DNA of 64,000 nt. It comes from Nocardia jejuensis NBRC 103114 (GTDB lineage: Bacteria > Actinomycetota > Actinomycetes > Mycobacteriales > Mycobacteriaceae). Below, piece by piece: positions 54,496 through 63,808 of this stretch (position 1 is its first letter; each line of letters starts with the position of its first letter). The stretch is from the NCBI RefSeq assembly GCF_001613145.1, contig NZ_BDBU01000021.1, forward strand, positions 99,611 to 163,610, read 5' to 3'. The position numbers and the translations under genes are program-made. The notes beneath the pieces are model-generated. The model was not told where the DNA came from. It worked only from the letters and a program-made list of their open reading frames with translations, and did no database searches.

Positions 54496-55797
54496 ATGGC
54501 TTTGAAGAAGGTGTCGACCCTACGATCGTCGCTCGTGCCGCGTGCCGTTCTGGCCGTGACCTCGACGGCTCTGCTGGCGGCGACGTTCGCCAGTGGCTGC
54601 TCCAGCGACAGTGGTAGCAACGCCACCTCGCAGAACCTGACCGGGCGCGGGCCGATCACCTACGTCGAGGGCAAGGACACCACCGAAACCGGTGCGGTCA
54701 AGCAGCTCATCGAACGCTGGAACTCCGCGCACCCGGACGAGAAGGTGACGTTCAAGGAGCAGTCGAACGACGCGTCCCAGCAGTACGACGACCTCAAGCA
54801 GCATCTGACGGCCAAGCAGTCCGACTACGACGTGGTCGCCCTGGACGTGCCGTGGACCGCCGAGTTCGCCGCCAAGGGCTGGATCCAGCCGCTCAAGGAC
54901 TCCTTCGCGATCGACACCTCGACGCTGCTGTCCCCGCCGGTGGCCTCGGCCACCTACAACGGCACGCTGTACGCCGCGCCGCGAAACACCAACGGCGGTC
55001 TGCTGTTCTATCGCAAGGATCTGGCGCCCGAGCCGCCCAAGACCTGGACCGAACTGCTGAACCAGTGCCCGAAGGCCAAGGAAGCCGGAATCGGCTGCTA
55101 CGCCGGGCAGTTCGCGCCCTACGAGGGTCTGACCGTGAACACCGCCGAGGTCATCAACGCCTTCGGCGGCAGCTTCGTGGGCCCGGACGGCAAGAACCCG
55201 ACGGTGAACTCCGCGCAGGCCCGCGCCGGCCTGCAGACCCTGGTGGACTCGTACAAGGACGGCGACATCCCGAAGGAAGCGATTTCCTTCAAGGAGCCCG
55301 AGAGCCAGAACGCCTTCGTCAGCGGCAAGCTCATGTTCATGCGCGGCTGGCCGTCCTCCTTCGGTGACGCCGGTTCCGACGCCTCCTCGGTGAAGGACAA
55401 GTTCGGTGTCGCGCCGCTGCCCGGCAAGGACGGCGTCGGCGCCTCCACCCTGGGTGGTTACAACGCGGCCATCAGCTCGTACTCCAAGAACAAGGCCACC
55501 GCGCTGGACTTCCTGCGCTTCCTGATCAGCGAGGACGCGCAGCACATCGTGGCCTCCGGCGCGCTGCCGCCGGTGCGGGCCTCGGTGTACGACGACCCGG
55601 CGCTGATCGCCAAGATGCCGTACCTGCCGGCGCTCAAGGAATCCATCGCCTCGGCGGTGCCGCGTCCGGTGACCCCGTTCTACCCGGCGGTGTCGAAGGC
55701 CATCCAGGACAACGCATATGCTGCCCTGACCGGAACGAAGTCTGTCGACGACGCCATCGTCGGCATGCAGAAGGGCATCGAGACCGCCGCGTCGTGA
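54496..55797 (+). CDS. lpqY: Sugar ABC transporter binding lipoprotein (LpqY-like)
   Basis: The 433-residue protein has a lipoprotein signal ending in FASGC, with the Cys at about residue 35. A class I-type binding fold follows (ITYVEGKDTTETGAVKQLIERWNSAHPDEKV, AAPRNTNGGLLFYRKDL, KLMFMRGWPSSFGDAGSDAS). It resembles LpqY, the trehalose-binding lipoprotein of mycobacteria. The two permease genes follow in the same operon, with 45 bp to the first. The bound sugar is inferred from the relatives, not seen. Confidence 0.88.
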   Translation: MALKKVSTLRSSLVPRAVLAVTSTALLAATFASGCSSDSGSNATSQNLTGRGPITYVEGKDTTETGAVKQLIERWNSAHPDEKVTFKEQSNDASQQYDDLKQHLTAKQSDYDVVALDVPWTAEFAAKGWIQPLKDSFAIDTSTLLSPPVASATYNGTLYAAPRNTNGGLLFYRKDLAPEPPKTWTELLNQCPKAKEAGIGCYAGQFAPYEGLTVNTAEVINAFGGSFVGPDGKNPTVNSAQARAGLQTLVDSYKDGDIPKEAISFKEPESQNAFVSGKLMFMRGWPSSFGDAGSDASSVKDKFGVAPLPGKDGVGASTLGGYNAAISSYSKNKATALDFLRFLISEDAQHIVASGALPPVRASVYDDPALIAKMPYLPALKESIASAVPRPVTPFYPAVSKAIQDNAYAALTGTKSVDDAIVGMQKGIETAAS

Positions 55798-55842
55798 TCG
55801 CGCAGCGCTCCAGCACGCACAGCCCGTAGGAGAGAAGAAAAG

Positions 55843-56874
55843 GTGTCACGTCCTTCGGGAGCGACCGAGGTCGCGTCGCCCGACCCGATCGAGCAGTCCG
55901 TGAAACCCGCACCGGCACAGTCCAAGCGCCGATCCGCATTCGGCGGATCGGCCAAGGCGTGGCTGTTCGTCACCCCGGTGCTGCTGGCCCTGGCCGTCGT
56001 CATCGGCTACCCGGTGGTGCGGGCGCTGTGGATGTCCTTCCAGAAGGACGACGGCCTCGACCCCGCCACCGGCATGTTCAACGCGGGCGGCAGCGCCGGC
56101 TTCGACAACTACACGCACTGGCTGCTGCAGCAGTGCACCAACGGTTTGGGCGAGACGGTCTCCTGCCCGACCGGCAATCTGGGTTCCCAGTTCTGGACCG
56201 CCATCGGCATCACCCTGCTGTTCACGGTGGTCACCGTGGCGCTCGAGGCCACCATCGGCCTGGGCATGGCGGTCATCATGGGCAAGACCTTCAAGGGCCG
56301 CGCCCTGCTGCGCGCCGCCGTGCTGATCCCGTGGGCCATCCCCACCGCGGTCACCGCGCGCCTGTGGGAGTTCATGTTCCAGTACGACGGCGTCGTGAAC
56401 CGGGTGCTGGGCACCCACATCCTGTGGACCGCCGACGCGTGGCCGGCCCGCTTCGCGGTCATCGCCGCGGACGTGTGGAAGACCACGCCGTTCATGGCGC
56501 TGCTGATTCTGGCTGGGCTGCAGGTCATTCCGGGCGATGTGTACGAGGCCGCCAAGGTGGACGGCGCGTCGGCCTGGCAGCGCTTCACCAACATCACCCT
56601 GCCGCTGCTGAAACCCGCACTGCTGGTGGCGATCCTGTTCCGCACCATGGACGCGCTGCGCATGTACGACCTGCCCGCGATCATGACCCAGAACAACCCC
56701 GCCACCCGCACCATCTCGATGCTGGTGGTCGATCAGGTGCGCCAGGGCCCCAACAACGCCTCGGCATTGTCGGTCATCACCTTCCTGCTGATCTTCGCGG
56801 TCGCCTTCATGCTGGTGAAGGTGCTCGGCGCCAACGCGGTTCGCACTCAGGAAGATCAGCGGAAGGCGAACTGA
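55843..56874 (+). CDS. sugA: Sugar ABC transporter permease (SugA-like)
   Basis: The 343-residue permease has a cytosolic N-terminus of about 40 residues, six predicted membrane segments and the EAA loop YEAAKVDGASAWQRF (residues 229-243). Together with the next gene it makes a heterodimer channel. GTG 55843 follows AAAAG. The 3' end overlaps the next start by one base (TGATG). Confidence 0.93.
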   Translation: MSRPSGATEVASPDPIEQSVKPAPAQSKRRSAFGGSAKAWLFVTPVLLALAVVIGYPVVRALWMSFQKDDGLDPATGMFNAGGSAGFDNYTHWLLQQCTNGLGETVSCPTGNLGSQFWTAIGITLLFTVVTVALEATIGLGMAVIMGKTFKGRALLRAAVLIPWAIPTAVTARLWEFMFQYDGVVNRVLGTHILWTADAWPARFAVIAADVWKTTPFMALLILAGLQVIPGDVYEAAKVDGASAWQRFTNITLPLLKPALLVAILFRTMDALRMYDLPAIMTQNNPATRTISMLVVDQVRQGPNNASALSVITFLLIFAVAFMLVKVLGANAVRTQEDQRKAN

Positions 56875-57785
56875 TGAGCGTTGACTTCACCAAGACTGCC
56901 GAACCGGATCACACCGGCGAGCCGAGACAGGCCGTGGCGCAGCACGTTCCGTGGACCAAGCGACTGGCCTCGGGCCGGGTCTACCTGGGCGCGCTCATCG
57001 TGCTGGTGTGGGGCCTGGGCCCGTTCTACTGGATGGTCGTGACCGCCCTGCGCGATCCGGCCTATACCTTCGACAACACCCCGTGGCCCACCCACGTCAC
57101 GTTCGACAACTTCCGCGACGCGTTCGACACCAGCCGCGGCAACGACTTCGGGCGCGCCCTGGGCAACAGCGTGATCATCGGTGCGGCCACCACGGTCGTC
57201 GCACTGCTGATCGGCATCATGGCGGCGTACGCGCTGGCGCGGCTCACCTTCCGCGGTCAGTACGTGGTGTCGGGCCTCATCCTGAGCGCCTCGATGTTCC
57301 CGGTCGTGGTGCTGGTGACGCCGCTGTTCCAGCTGTTCACCGATATCGGCTGGATCGGGCACTACCAGGCCATGATCATCCCGAACATCTCGTTCGTGCT
57401 GCCCATGACGGTCTACATCCTGGCCTCGTTCTTCACCGAATTGCCCTGGGAGCTGGAGGAAGCCGCGCGCATCGACGGCGCCTCGCGCTTCCAGGCGTTC
57501 CGGCTGATCATGCTGCCGCTGGCCGCGCCCGCCGTTTTCACCACCGCCATCCTGGCTTTCATCGCGGCGGTGAACGAATACCTGCTGGCCCGACTGCTTT
57601 CCAGCGATTCCACCGAACCGGTGACCGTCGCGGTCGCCCGCTTCTCCGGCAACAACCCGCTGGTGCAGCCCTACACCGCGATCATGGCGGCGGGCACGAT
57701 CGTCACCGTTCCGCTGGTGATCATGGTGCTGCTGTTCCAGCGCCGCATCATCTCCGGTCTGACCGCGGGCGGCGTCAAGAGCTGA
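56874..57785 (+). CDS. sugB: Sugar ABC transporter permease (SugB-like)
   Basis: The 303-residue permease has six predicted membrane segments and the EAA loop EEAARIDGASRFQAF. It pairs with SugA. No SugC-type ATPase follows; the one at 43202 or another genome copy must power it. A strong terminator lies 15 bp downstream. Confidence 0.93.
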   Translation: MSVDFTKTAEPDHTGEPRQAVAQHVPWTKRLASGRVYLGALIVLVWGLGPFYWMVVTALRDPAYTFDNTPWPTHVTFDNFRDAFDTSRGNDFGRALGNSVIIGAATTVVALLIGIMAAYALARLTFRGQYVVSGLILSASMFPVVVLVTPLFQLFTDIGWIGHYQAMIIPNISFVLPMTVYILASFFTELPWELEEAARIDGASRFQAFRLIMLPLAAPAVFTTAILAFIAAVNEYLLARLLSSDSTEPVTVAVARFSGNNPLVQPYTAIMAAGTIVTVPLVIMVLLFQRRIISGLTAGGVKS

Positions 57786-57799
57786 GGCTCCCCGAGTAT

Positions 57800-57842
57800 C
57801 GAGAGCGAGCCCCGGGCGCCTGTCCGGGGCTCGCTCTCGTTT
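57800..57842 (+). terminator. Terminator after the lpqY-sugAB operon
   Basis: A 16-bp stem, CGAGAGCGAGCCCCGG (57800-57815) with CCGGGGCTCGCTCTCG (57824-57839), over an 8-base loop and followed by TTT. Confidence 0.88.
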
Positions 57843-57963
57843 GCGGCGGCGGCGTCACCCCGCCCAATTCTGCCGACCTGTCCGCTCGTTCCATTAGCAT
57901 GGGTCGCGCCGCAGGATTCGCGGTATGCAGTGAACGCAGGCTTCATCGACGCTCCTGAAGGAG

Positions 57964-60168
57964 ATGATCGTGAGCTCGTCCCGAAAGCGGCGCCGCGAAG
58001 AACCCGCGCCGTACGCCACCCTGGCAGGATGGAACGAGCTCGAATCGGTCACCGCTCGACGCCCGCGGCCACCGGGGCACAGCCGCCCGCAACGGCGCGC
58101 CAGACCACCCAAGCCGGAGAACGCGCCGCCGCGCCCGCCTCGTTCGCGCGGGCAGCGCATCCGGCGACTGATACTGGCGCTGTTCCTGATCCTGTTCGTG
58201 ATGCCGTCCCTGCTGCTCGGGCTCGCGTACTGGAGTGCGGAGATCCCGGACCCGAGCGCGGTGCCCACCAATCAGATCGCGACCATCCTCACCTCCGACG
58301 GCGCGACGGTGATCGCGAAGGTCGTTCCGCCGGAAGGCAATCGGATCCCGGTACCGCTGAGCGATGTACCCGAACCGGTGCGCCAGGCCGTGCTCTCGGC
58401 CGAGGATCGCAACTTCTACACCAACCCCGGCTACTCGACCTCGGCGTTCATCCGCGCCGCCCGGGACAATCTGCTCGGCCGTGAGGACGCGGGCGGTGGC
58501 TCCACGATCACACAGCAGTACGTGAAGAACGCCTTCCTGAGTTCGGAACGGACCATGAGCCGCAAGATGCGCGAGCTCATCATCTCCGCCAAGATGGCGC
58601 GCCAGTGGAGCAAGGACGACATCCTCGCCGCGTACCTCAACACCATCTATTACGGCCGTGGCGCGTACGGGATCTCGGCGGCGGCCAAGGCGTACTTCGG
58701 CAAGGCGCCACAGGAACTCTCGCTGGCCGAGGGCGCGGTGCTGGCGTCGGTGATCCGCACCCCCTCGATCCTGGATCCGGAGACCCATCTCGACCAGCTG
58801 CGCGCCCGCTGGGCCTACGTACTGGACGGCATGGTAGAGATGGGGGTGCTGAAGCAGGCCGATCGCGCCGCCCTCGGATTCCCGGTGATCGTGCCCGTCA
58901 CCGAACTCGACGACAGCACCCCGCACGGCCCCGAGGGGCTCATCCGCACCCAGGTGCTGCGCGAGCTGCGCGCCTCGGGAATCAGCGAGGCCGAGCTCGA
59001 TACCGGTGCGCTGCAGATCTTCACGACCATCGACGCACGCGCCCAGGAGGCCGCGCTGAACTCGGTCGGCAATGTCCTGGGCGGGCAGCCGAGCGAGCTG
59101 CGCGGCGCCGTGGTGTCGATCGACCCGCGCAGCGGCGCGGTGCGCGCCTATTACGGCGGACCGGACGGGATCGGGTTCGATTTCGCGCAAGCCCCCTTGC
59201 AAACCGGTTCGGCCTTCAAGACTTTCGCGGTGCTGGCCGCGCTGCAGCAGGGAATCCCGATGACCTATCAGCTCGACAGCGCACCGGTCACGGTGAACGG
59301 CGAGAAGATCCAGAACGTCTCCGGCGAATCCTGCGGCACCTGTCCGCTCAGCGAGGCGTTCAAGCGATCTCTCAACACCAGCTTCTACCGGCTCACCCAG
59401 GCACTGTTCGAGGGTCCGAAGGCGATCGCGAACGCCGCGCACCAGGCCGGTATCCCCGAGCAGATTGCGGGCGTGGCGGGTAAGACGCTCACCGAGGAGG
59501 ACGGACCGCCGCTGCCGTCGATCGTGCTCGGCGCGTATTCGGTGCGGCCGATCGACATGGCCTCCGCCTACGCGACCCTCGCGGCGTCGGGCGCGTATCG
59601 CGCGCCCTACTTCGTGCAGAAGGTGATCACCGGCGACGGCCGGGTGCTGCTGGATCGCGAGGCGAACCCGCAGAAATCCGAACAGCGCATCCAGGCTTCG
59701 GTGGCCGACACCGTATCTCAGGCCATGCTGCCGATCGCGGGTTACTCCAACGGCCACAATCTGGCGGGCGGGCGACCCTCGGCCGCCAAGACCGGCACCA
59801 CCCAGCTGGGCGACACCGGTGCGAACAAGGACGCCTGGATGGTCGGATTCACTCCGTCGCTGAGCACCGCGGTCTGGGTGGGAACCGAACAGTCGCAACC
59901 GATTCGGACCGCGCGCGGCGCGGCCATCTACGGATCGGGGTTGCCGTCCGATATCTGGAAGCAGACCATGGACGGCGCGCTGGACGGCGCACCCGTCGAG
60001 CAATTCCCCATGGGGGAGCCGCTTCCCGGCTCCGCGCCCGCCAACAACTACGACATCCTCAACCCGGGCAATGGCGACCGACAGGAGCCGATGGTGATCA
60101 TTCCGCCCGCACCTCCGCCGCGCGAGGTCGAGATCTTTCCCGGTCTCAGCATCCCGGTTCCGGGATAA
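57964..60168 (+). CDS. Bifunctional class A penicillin-binding protein
   Basis: The 734-residue protein makes and cross-links peptidoglycan. A basic cytosolic start (about 65 residues) leads to a membrane segment at about 70-90. The GT51 glycosyltransferase follows (EDRNFY, GGSTITQQYVKN, then the ISAAAKAYFGK region). The transpeptidase has SxxK with S416 and K419 (GSAFK), SxN as S469-N471 and KTG with K609 (AKTGTT). The Pro-rich end resembles mycobacterial PonA2. A second PBP gene starts at the window edge. ATG 57964 has a GAAGGAG site. Confidence 0.93.
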   Translation: MIVSSSRKRRREEPAPYATLAGWNELESVTARRPRPPGHSRPQRRARPPKPENAPPRPPRSRGQRIRRLILALFLILFVMPSLLLGLAYWSAEIPDPSAVPTNQIATILTSDGATVIAKVVPPEGNRIPVPLSDVPEPVRQAVLSAEDRNFYTNPGYSTSAFIRAARDNLLGREDAGGGSTITQQYVKNAFLSSERTMSRKMRELIISAKMARQWSKDDILAAYLNTIYYGRGAYGISAAAKAYFGKAPQELSLAEGAVLASVIRTPSILDPETHLDQLRARWAYVLDGMVEMGVLKQADRAALGFPVIVPVTELDDSTPHGPEGLIRTQVLRELRASGISEAELDTGALQIFTTIDARAQEAALNSVGNVLGGQPSELRGAVVSIDPRSGAVRAYYGGPDGIGFDFAQAPLQTGSAFKTFAVLAALQQGIPMTYQLDSAPVTVNGEKIQNVSGESCGTCPLSEAFKRSLNTSFYRLTQALFEGPKAIANAAHQAGIPEQIAGVAGKTLTEEDGPPLPSIVLGAYSVRPIDMASAYATLAASGAYRAPYFVQKVITGDGRVLLDREANPQKSEQRIQASVADTVSQAMLPIAGYSNGHNLAGGRPSAAKTGTTQLGDTGANKDAWMVGFTPSLSTAVWVGTEQSQPIRTARGAAIYGSGLPSDIWKQTMDGALDGAPVEQFPMGEPLPGSAPANNYDILNPGNGDRQEPMVIIPPAPPPREVEIFPGLSIPVPG

Positions 60169-60322
60169 ACGATCATGAAAAGCAGCTACCGCACCCATCC
60201 ACGGCCGGCCGCGGATATTGTGGAAACGGCCACCGGTGCCAGCGACTCCGGATGACGGTGGCAGGATGCGGGTTGGGAGCAGGGTGGGGTCGGAGACAGC
60301 ACGAGACTTAGGGGCTACGCCG
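60169..60322. other. Promoter region of the effector-binding pair
   Basis: 154 bp after the PBP stop. No hairpin is obvious. GGATATTGTGG near 60212 and TGCGGGTTGGGAG near 60267 are possible promoter elements, but no convincing hexamer pair appears. Confidence 0.3.
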
Positions 60323-60778
60323 GTGGATTTCACTATCGTTGAACGCCACGAAACGTTGGTGGCCGGAACGGTGCTACGCAGCCCGGCCCTCGCCGTCGAA
60401 GGACCACGCCGCGCGAAGGTCGAGGAGGCCTGGAAACGCAACCTCAGCCGCAGCCTGCCCGGGCCGCCCGCGACCGCGTATGTCGATCACGCTCCCGAGA
60501 TCGGTTCGTATCTGACCCATATCGTCGGCTACCGCTGCCGCACGCTGGAGGATCTGCTGCCCGGCGACGTGCTCGCGCGGGTGCCCGCCGGAACGTTCGC
60601 GCGTTTCACCCGCAGCGGGGACAACGTGGGCGATCTCATCGCCTCCATCTGGCGGACGGTCTGGGACCTGGAGGCATCGGGCTCGCTGCTGCGCGCCTAC
60701 ACCGGGGATTTCGAGCGGTATCCGGATTCCCGGACTGTGGAGGTTTTCGTCGCGCTGAATACGAGCGCGGAGGGGTAG
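60323..60778 (+). CDS. GyrI-like effector-binding domain protein (first copy)
   Basis: The 151-residue protein starts VDFTIVERHETLVAGTVLRSP, has the central helix-turn EDLLPGDVLARVPAGTFARFTR, and ends VEVFVALN. These match the GyrI/AraC-type effector-binding fold, a small molecule-binding domain. No DNA-binding domain is attached. It may act as a drug- or metabolite-binding protein. GTG 60323 was chosen as the conserved start. It is followed by a homologous copy after 7 bp. Confidence 0.8.
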   Translation: MDFTIVERHETLVAGTVLRSPALAVEGPRRAKVEEAWKRNLSRSLPGPPATAYVDHAPEIGSYLTHIVGYRCRTLEDLLPGDVLARVPAGTFARFTRSGDNVGDLIASIWRTVWDLEASGSLLRAYTGDFERYPDSRTVEVFVALNTSAEG

Positions 60779-60785
60779 GGGCCAA

Positions 60786-61211
60786 GTGGACTTCGAAATC
60801 ATCACCCTCGAGTCGTTCCTCGTCGGCGGGCTGACCATCCCGCTGACAGGGCGCGAGGTGACCGCACGAGATCTGGACCTGGTCAACTTCACCTGGGATC
60901 GCTACCTCGCGCGGGAGAAGAACATCGGGCGGGTGGCGGCGTACATCGGACAGAACGATCACGCCGTCGCGGTGCTGGGCTACGAGCTCGCCGGTCTGGA
61001 CGAGCTGGACATCGGCGATGTGCTGACCCTGGTGCCGACCGGCCGCTACGCCAAGTTCGTGGTGTCGGACAAGCCCTACGATCTGCTGCGCACCGCCTGG
61101 GCGAAGGTGGCCAAGGCCGAGAACGCGGGCACCATCACGCGGTCGCACACCGCGGAGATCGAGCGCTACACCGGGCCGACATCGGTCGAGGTCTACGTCT
61201 CACTCGACTGA
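60786..61211 (+). CDS. GyrI-like effector-binding domain protein (second copy)
   Basis: The 141-residue homologue (VDFEIITLESFLVGGLTIPLTG, then the conserved GDVLTLVPTGRYAKFV, VEVYVSLD) is arranged in the same way as the first copy. The tandem pair shares about a third of residues by eye. Both end in the same strand pattern, so duplication is likely. No associated regulator is seen. The GTG start lies after GGGGCCAA. Confidence 0.8.
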   Translation: MDFEIITLESFLVGGLTIPLTGREVTARDLDLVNFTWDRYLAREKNIGRVAAYIGQNDHAVAVLGYELAGLDELDIGDVLTLVPTGRYAKFVVSDKPYDLLRTAWAKVAKAENAGTITRSHTAEIERYTGPTSVEVYVSLD

Positions 61212-61241
61212 ACGAACCCGCCGGAAACGGCGAAAGACCCA

Positions 61242-61275
61242 GAGCGGCCCCGCGATTCGAATCGCGGGGCCGCTC
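61242..61275. terminator. Hairpin after the effector-binding pair
   Basis: A 15-bp stem, GAGCGGCCCCGCGAT (61242-61256) with ATCGCGGGGCCGCTC (61261-61275), over TCGA. No T run follows on the plus strand. It may serve both directions. Confidence 0.6.
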
Positions 61276-61343
61276 CGCGCTCACGGGCATCGCGGTTCCG
61301 GGCGGAATCGGGCGGCCGGTGTGCGAGCGCCCGGGACACGTGA

Positions 61344-61374
61344 AAGCCCGGCCGGAGTTCTTCCGGCCGGGCTT
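61344..61374 (-). terminator. Terminator downstream of ino1
   Basis: A 13-bp stem, AAGCCCGGCCGGA (61344-61356) with TCCGGCCGGGCTT (61362-61374), over a five-base loop. Read on the minus strand it follows ino1 by about 40 bp and leads into a short T run. Confidence 0.7.
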
Positions 61375-61413
61375 CCCTCACCTGAGGCTGTCCGGTTTAC
61401 CGGACGATCCGAA

Positions 61414-62511
61414 TTACTCGGCGCCGATGATGAACGCTTCGAGCTGCTCGCGCGCGACGTCGTCGGCGAGCTGCTTGGGCGGCGACTTCATCAGGTAGGC
61501 CGAGGCCGGGATGACCGGTCCGCCGATGCCGCGGTCCAGCGCGATCTTCGCCGCACGCACGGCGTCGATGATGATGCCGGCCGAGTTCGGGGAGTCCCAC
61601 ACCTCGAGCTTGTACTCCAGGTTCAGCGGCACGTCACCGAAGGCGCGACCCTCGAGGCGCACGTACGCCCACTTGCGGTCGTCCAGCCAGCCGACGTGAT
61701 CGGACGGGCCGATGTGCACGTTGCCCGCGCCCAGTTCCTTCTTCAGGTTGCTGGTGACGGCCTGGGTCTTGGAGATCTTCTTGGACTCCAGGCGCTCACG
61801 CTCGAGCATGTTCTTGAAGTCCATGTTGCCGCCGACGTTCAGCTGCATGGTGCGGTCCAGCTGCACACCGCGATCCTCGAACAGCTTGGCCATCACGCGG
61901 TGCGTGATGGTCGCGCCGACCTGGGACTTGATGTCGTCGCCGACGATCGGGATGCCCGCGTCGACGAACTTCTGCGCCCACACCGGGTCCGAGGCGATGA
62001 ACACGGGCAGCGCGTTGACGAAGGCCGCGCCCGCGTCGATGGCGCACTGCGCGTAGAACTTGTCGGCCTCTTCGGAGCCCACCGGGAGGTAGGACACCAC
62101 GACATCGACCTTGGCGGCCTTCAGCGCGGCGACCACGTCGACCGGGTCGGCGGCGGAGAGCTCGATGGTCTCCGCGTAGTACTTGCCGATGCCGTCGAGG
62201 GTCGGGCCACGCTGCACCTGGACGTCGCTCGGCGGCACGTCGGAGATCTTGATGGTGTTGTTCTCGCTCGCGAAGATCGCGTCGGACAGGTCGAAGCCGA
62301 CCTTCTTGGCGTCGACGTCGAACGCGGCGACGAACTTCACATCGCGGACGTGGTAGCGACCGAACTTGACGTGCATGAGCCCGGGAACGGTGGCGTTCTC
62401 GTCCGCGTCCTTGTAGTACTGCACGCCCTGAACCAGGGACGACGCGCAGTTACCCACGCCTACGATGGCTACGCGAACGTCAGTGCCCTCAGCCTTGTTG
62501 ATGTCACTCAT
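61414..62511 (-). CDS. ino1: Inositol-3-phosphate synthase
   Basis: The 365-residue enzyme converts glucose 6-phosphate to inositol 3-phosphate using NAD, the first step of phosphatidylinositol and mycothiol synthesis. GVGNCASSLVQGV is the NAD loop; the active-site regions VSYLPVGSEEADKFYAQ, VGDDIKSQVGAT and NVGGNMDFKN are fully conserved. The sequence closely follows Mtb Ino1 by memory. ATG 62511 is within the end of the PadR gene (8-bp overlap), so translation is coupled. A terminator hairpin follows. Confidence 0.97.
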   Translation of the reverse strand: MSDINKAEGTDVRVAIVGVGNCASSLVQGVQYYKDADENATVPGLMHVKFGRYHVRDVKFVAAFDVDAKKVGFDLSDAIFASENNTIKISDVPPSDVQVQRGPTLDGIGKYYAETIELSAADPVDVVAALKAAKVDVVVSYLPVGSEEADKFYAQCAIDAGAAFVNALPVFIASDPVWAQKFVDAGIPIVGDDIKSQVGATITHRVMAKLFEDRGVQLDRTMQLNVGGNMDFKNMLERERLESKKISKTQAVTSNLKKELGAGNVHIGPSDHVGWLDDRKWAYVRLEGRAFGDVPLNLEYKLEVWDSPNSAGIIIDAVRAAKIALDRGIGGPVIPASAYLMKSPPKQLADDVAREQLEAFIIGAE

Positions 62512-63061
62512 GGCCGACATTTCCCTCTTTCTGTGGTGCCGCCTTCGTCGATTGCTCTGCGGCAATCAACTCATTGAGCCAGCGCACTTCACGCTCGCTT
62601 GATTCGAGACCGAGTTGATGGAGCTGGCGGGTATAGCGATCCAGCTGCCCGCTGGCTCGTTTGATCGCCTCCCGCAGTCCCTCTCGGCGCTCCTCGACCT
62701 GCCGCCGCCGACCCTCCAGGATTCGCATCCTCGCTTCCGCGGGGGTGCGGCTGAAAAAGGCCAGATGAACGCCGAAGCCGTCGTCGGTGTAGTTCTGTGG
62801 TCCCGTATCCGCCAGAAGTTCGGCGAACCTGGTCCGTCCGACATCCGTCAGGTGGTAGACCCGCCGGGCTCGCCGCGTGGCCAGCCCCGTCGGGCTCTCC
62901 TCCGCGAGCAGGCCGTCCGCCTGCATGCGCCGCAGGGTCGGATAGAGCGACCCGTAGGAGAAGGCGCGGAACGGTCCCAGCAGGCCGGTGAGCCGCTTGC
63001 GCAGCTCGTAGCCGTGCATGGGCGATTCCAGGAGAAGCCCGAGGATTGCCATCTCGAGCAT
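62504..63061 (-). CDS. PadR-family regulator upstream of ino1 (Rv0047c-like)
   Basis: The 185-residue protein has an N-terminal winged helix (MLEMAILGLLLESPMHGYELRKRLTGLLGPFRAFSYGSLYPTLRRMQADGLL) and a coiled-coil C-terminal part. It is co-transcribed with ino1, the same order as Rv0047c-Rv0046c. A 27-bp palindrome lies 51 bp upstream, suggesting autoregulation and control of ino1. The signal it senses is unknown. Confidence 0.92.
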   Translation of the reverse strand: MLEMAILGLLLESPMHGYELRKRLTGLLGPFRAFSYGSLYPTLRRMQADGLLAEESPTGLATRRARRVYHLTDVGRTRFAELLADTGPQNYTDDGFGVHLAFFSRTPAEARMRILEGRRRQVEERREGLREAIKRASGQLDRYTRQLHQLGLESSEREVRWLNELIAAEQSTKAAPQKEGNVGHE

Positions 63062-63111
63062 CGGGCCTCACCCCCTGACTTGTCTGCAGACCTAACCGAT
63101 GGATGCGATTA

Positions 63112-63138
63112 CAAACTATATCGCGCCGATATAGTTTG
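63112..63138. promoter_or_regulatory. 27-bp palindrome in the padR-ino1 promoter region
   Basis: Arms CAAACTATATCG (63112-63123) and CGATATAGTTTG (63127-63138) flank CGC. It lies between padR and the divergent DUF5318 gene, so it could control both. Confidence 0.65.
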
Positions 63139-63263
63139 CGCGCATTCGCGCGGCCTCGACGGCTCGGCACGGCCGGATTGCACCCCCGGCGGATCCCTGA
63201 CGGAACCCTGAGAGTCGATCCGGGGAGTGCGAGGGGGTAGGCACCGCAAGTACTCTGGGGTCC

Positions 63264-63677
63264 GTGCGAATTCAGCGGCAGGTAGTGGACTATGCGCTTC
63301 GGCGCCGGTCGCTGCTGGCCGATGTCTATGCGGGGCGGGTCGACGTCGCCGAGGTGTGCGATGCGAACCCGTATCTACTGCGTGCGGCGAAATTCCACGG
63401 GCGCGGGAGCGAGGTCACATGCCCGATCTGCAGGAAAGAGCAGTTGACTCTCGTATCGTGGGTCTACGGTGACGGGCTGGGGTCCGCCTCCGGCTCGGCT
63501 CGCACCCCGGAAGAGTTGACCCGGCTGGCCGAGACTCGCGAGGAGTTCTCGGTGCATGTGGTCGAGGTATGCCGTACCTGCAGTTGGAATCATCTGGTGC
63601 AGTCGTATGTGCTGGGCGTGGCCCCGGCGCCGACAGGACGCCGCCGTTCGGGCACGCGTCGCACCGCGGCCGAGTGA
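63264..63677 (+). CDS. DUF5318 zinc-ribbon-like protein (Rv0049-like)
   Basis: The 137-residue protein has CPIC near residue 53 and CRTC near 103, a likely zinc-binding pair, in a sequence starting VRIQRQVVDYALRRRSLLADVYAGR. It matches the family represented by Rv0049 in M. tuberculosis, which lies just before ponA1. The function is unknown. It is upstream of the PonA1-type gene, about 130 bp away, and may share transcription with it. Confidence 0.9.
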   Translation: MRIQRQVVDYALRRRSLLADVYAGRVDVAEVCDANPYLLRAAKFHGRGSEVTCPICRKEQLTLVSWVYGDGLGSASGSARTPEELTRLAETREEFSVHVVEVCRTCSWNHLVQSYVLGVAPAPTGRRRSGTRRTAAE

Positions 63678-63808
63678 AAGGCCACGTCGACTGCTGAAAT
63701 ACGGGCACACGCGTGCCCGCCGCGGCTCCCTGCCGCATCGAGCCCGACCACCGAGCGCCACCCGGGCACCAGGACCGTATTTTCGAGTAGCTATTGGAGA
63801 TCCAGGCT

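Noticed and set aside
63702..63719. CGGGCAC-N4-GTGCCCG as the terminator of the DUF5318 gene
   Set aside because: The seven-base stem is short and has no T run; the DUF5318 and PonA1-type genes may be co-transcribed.
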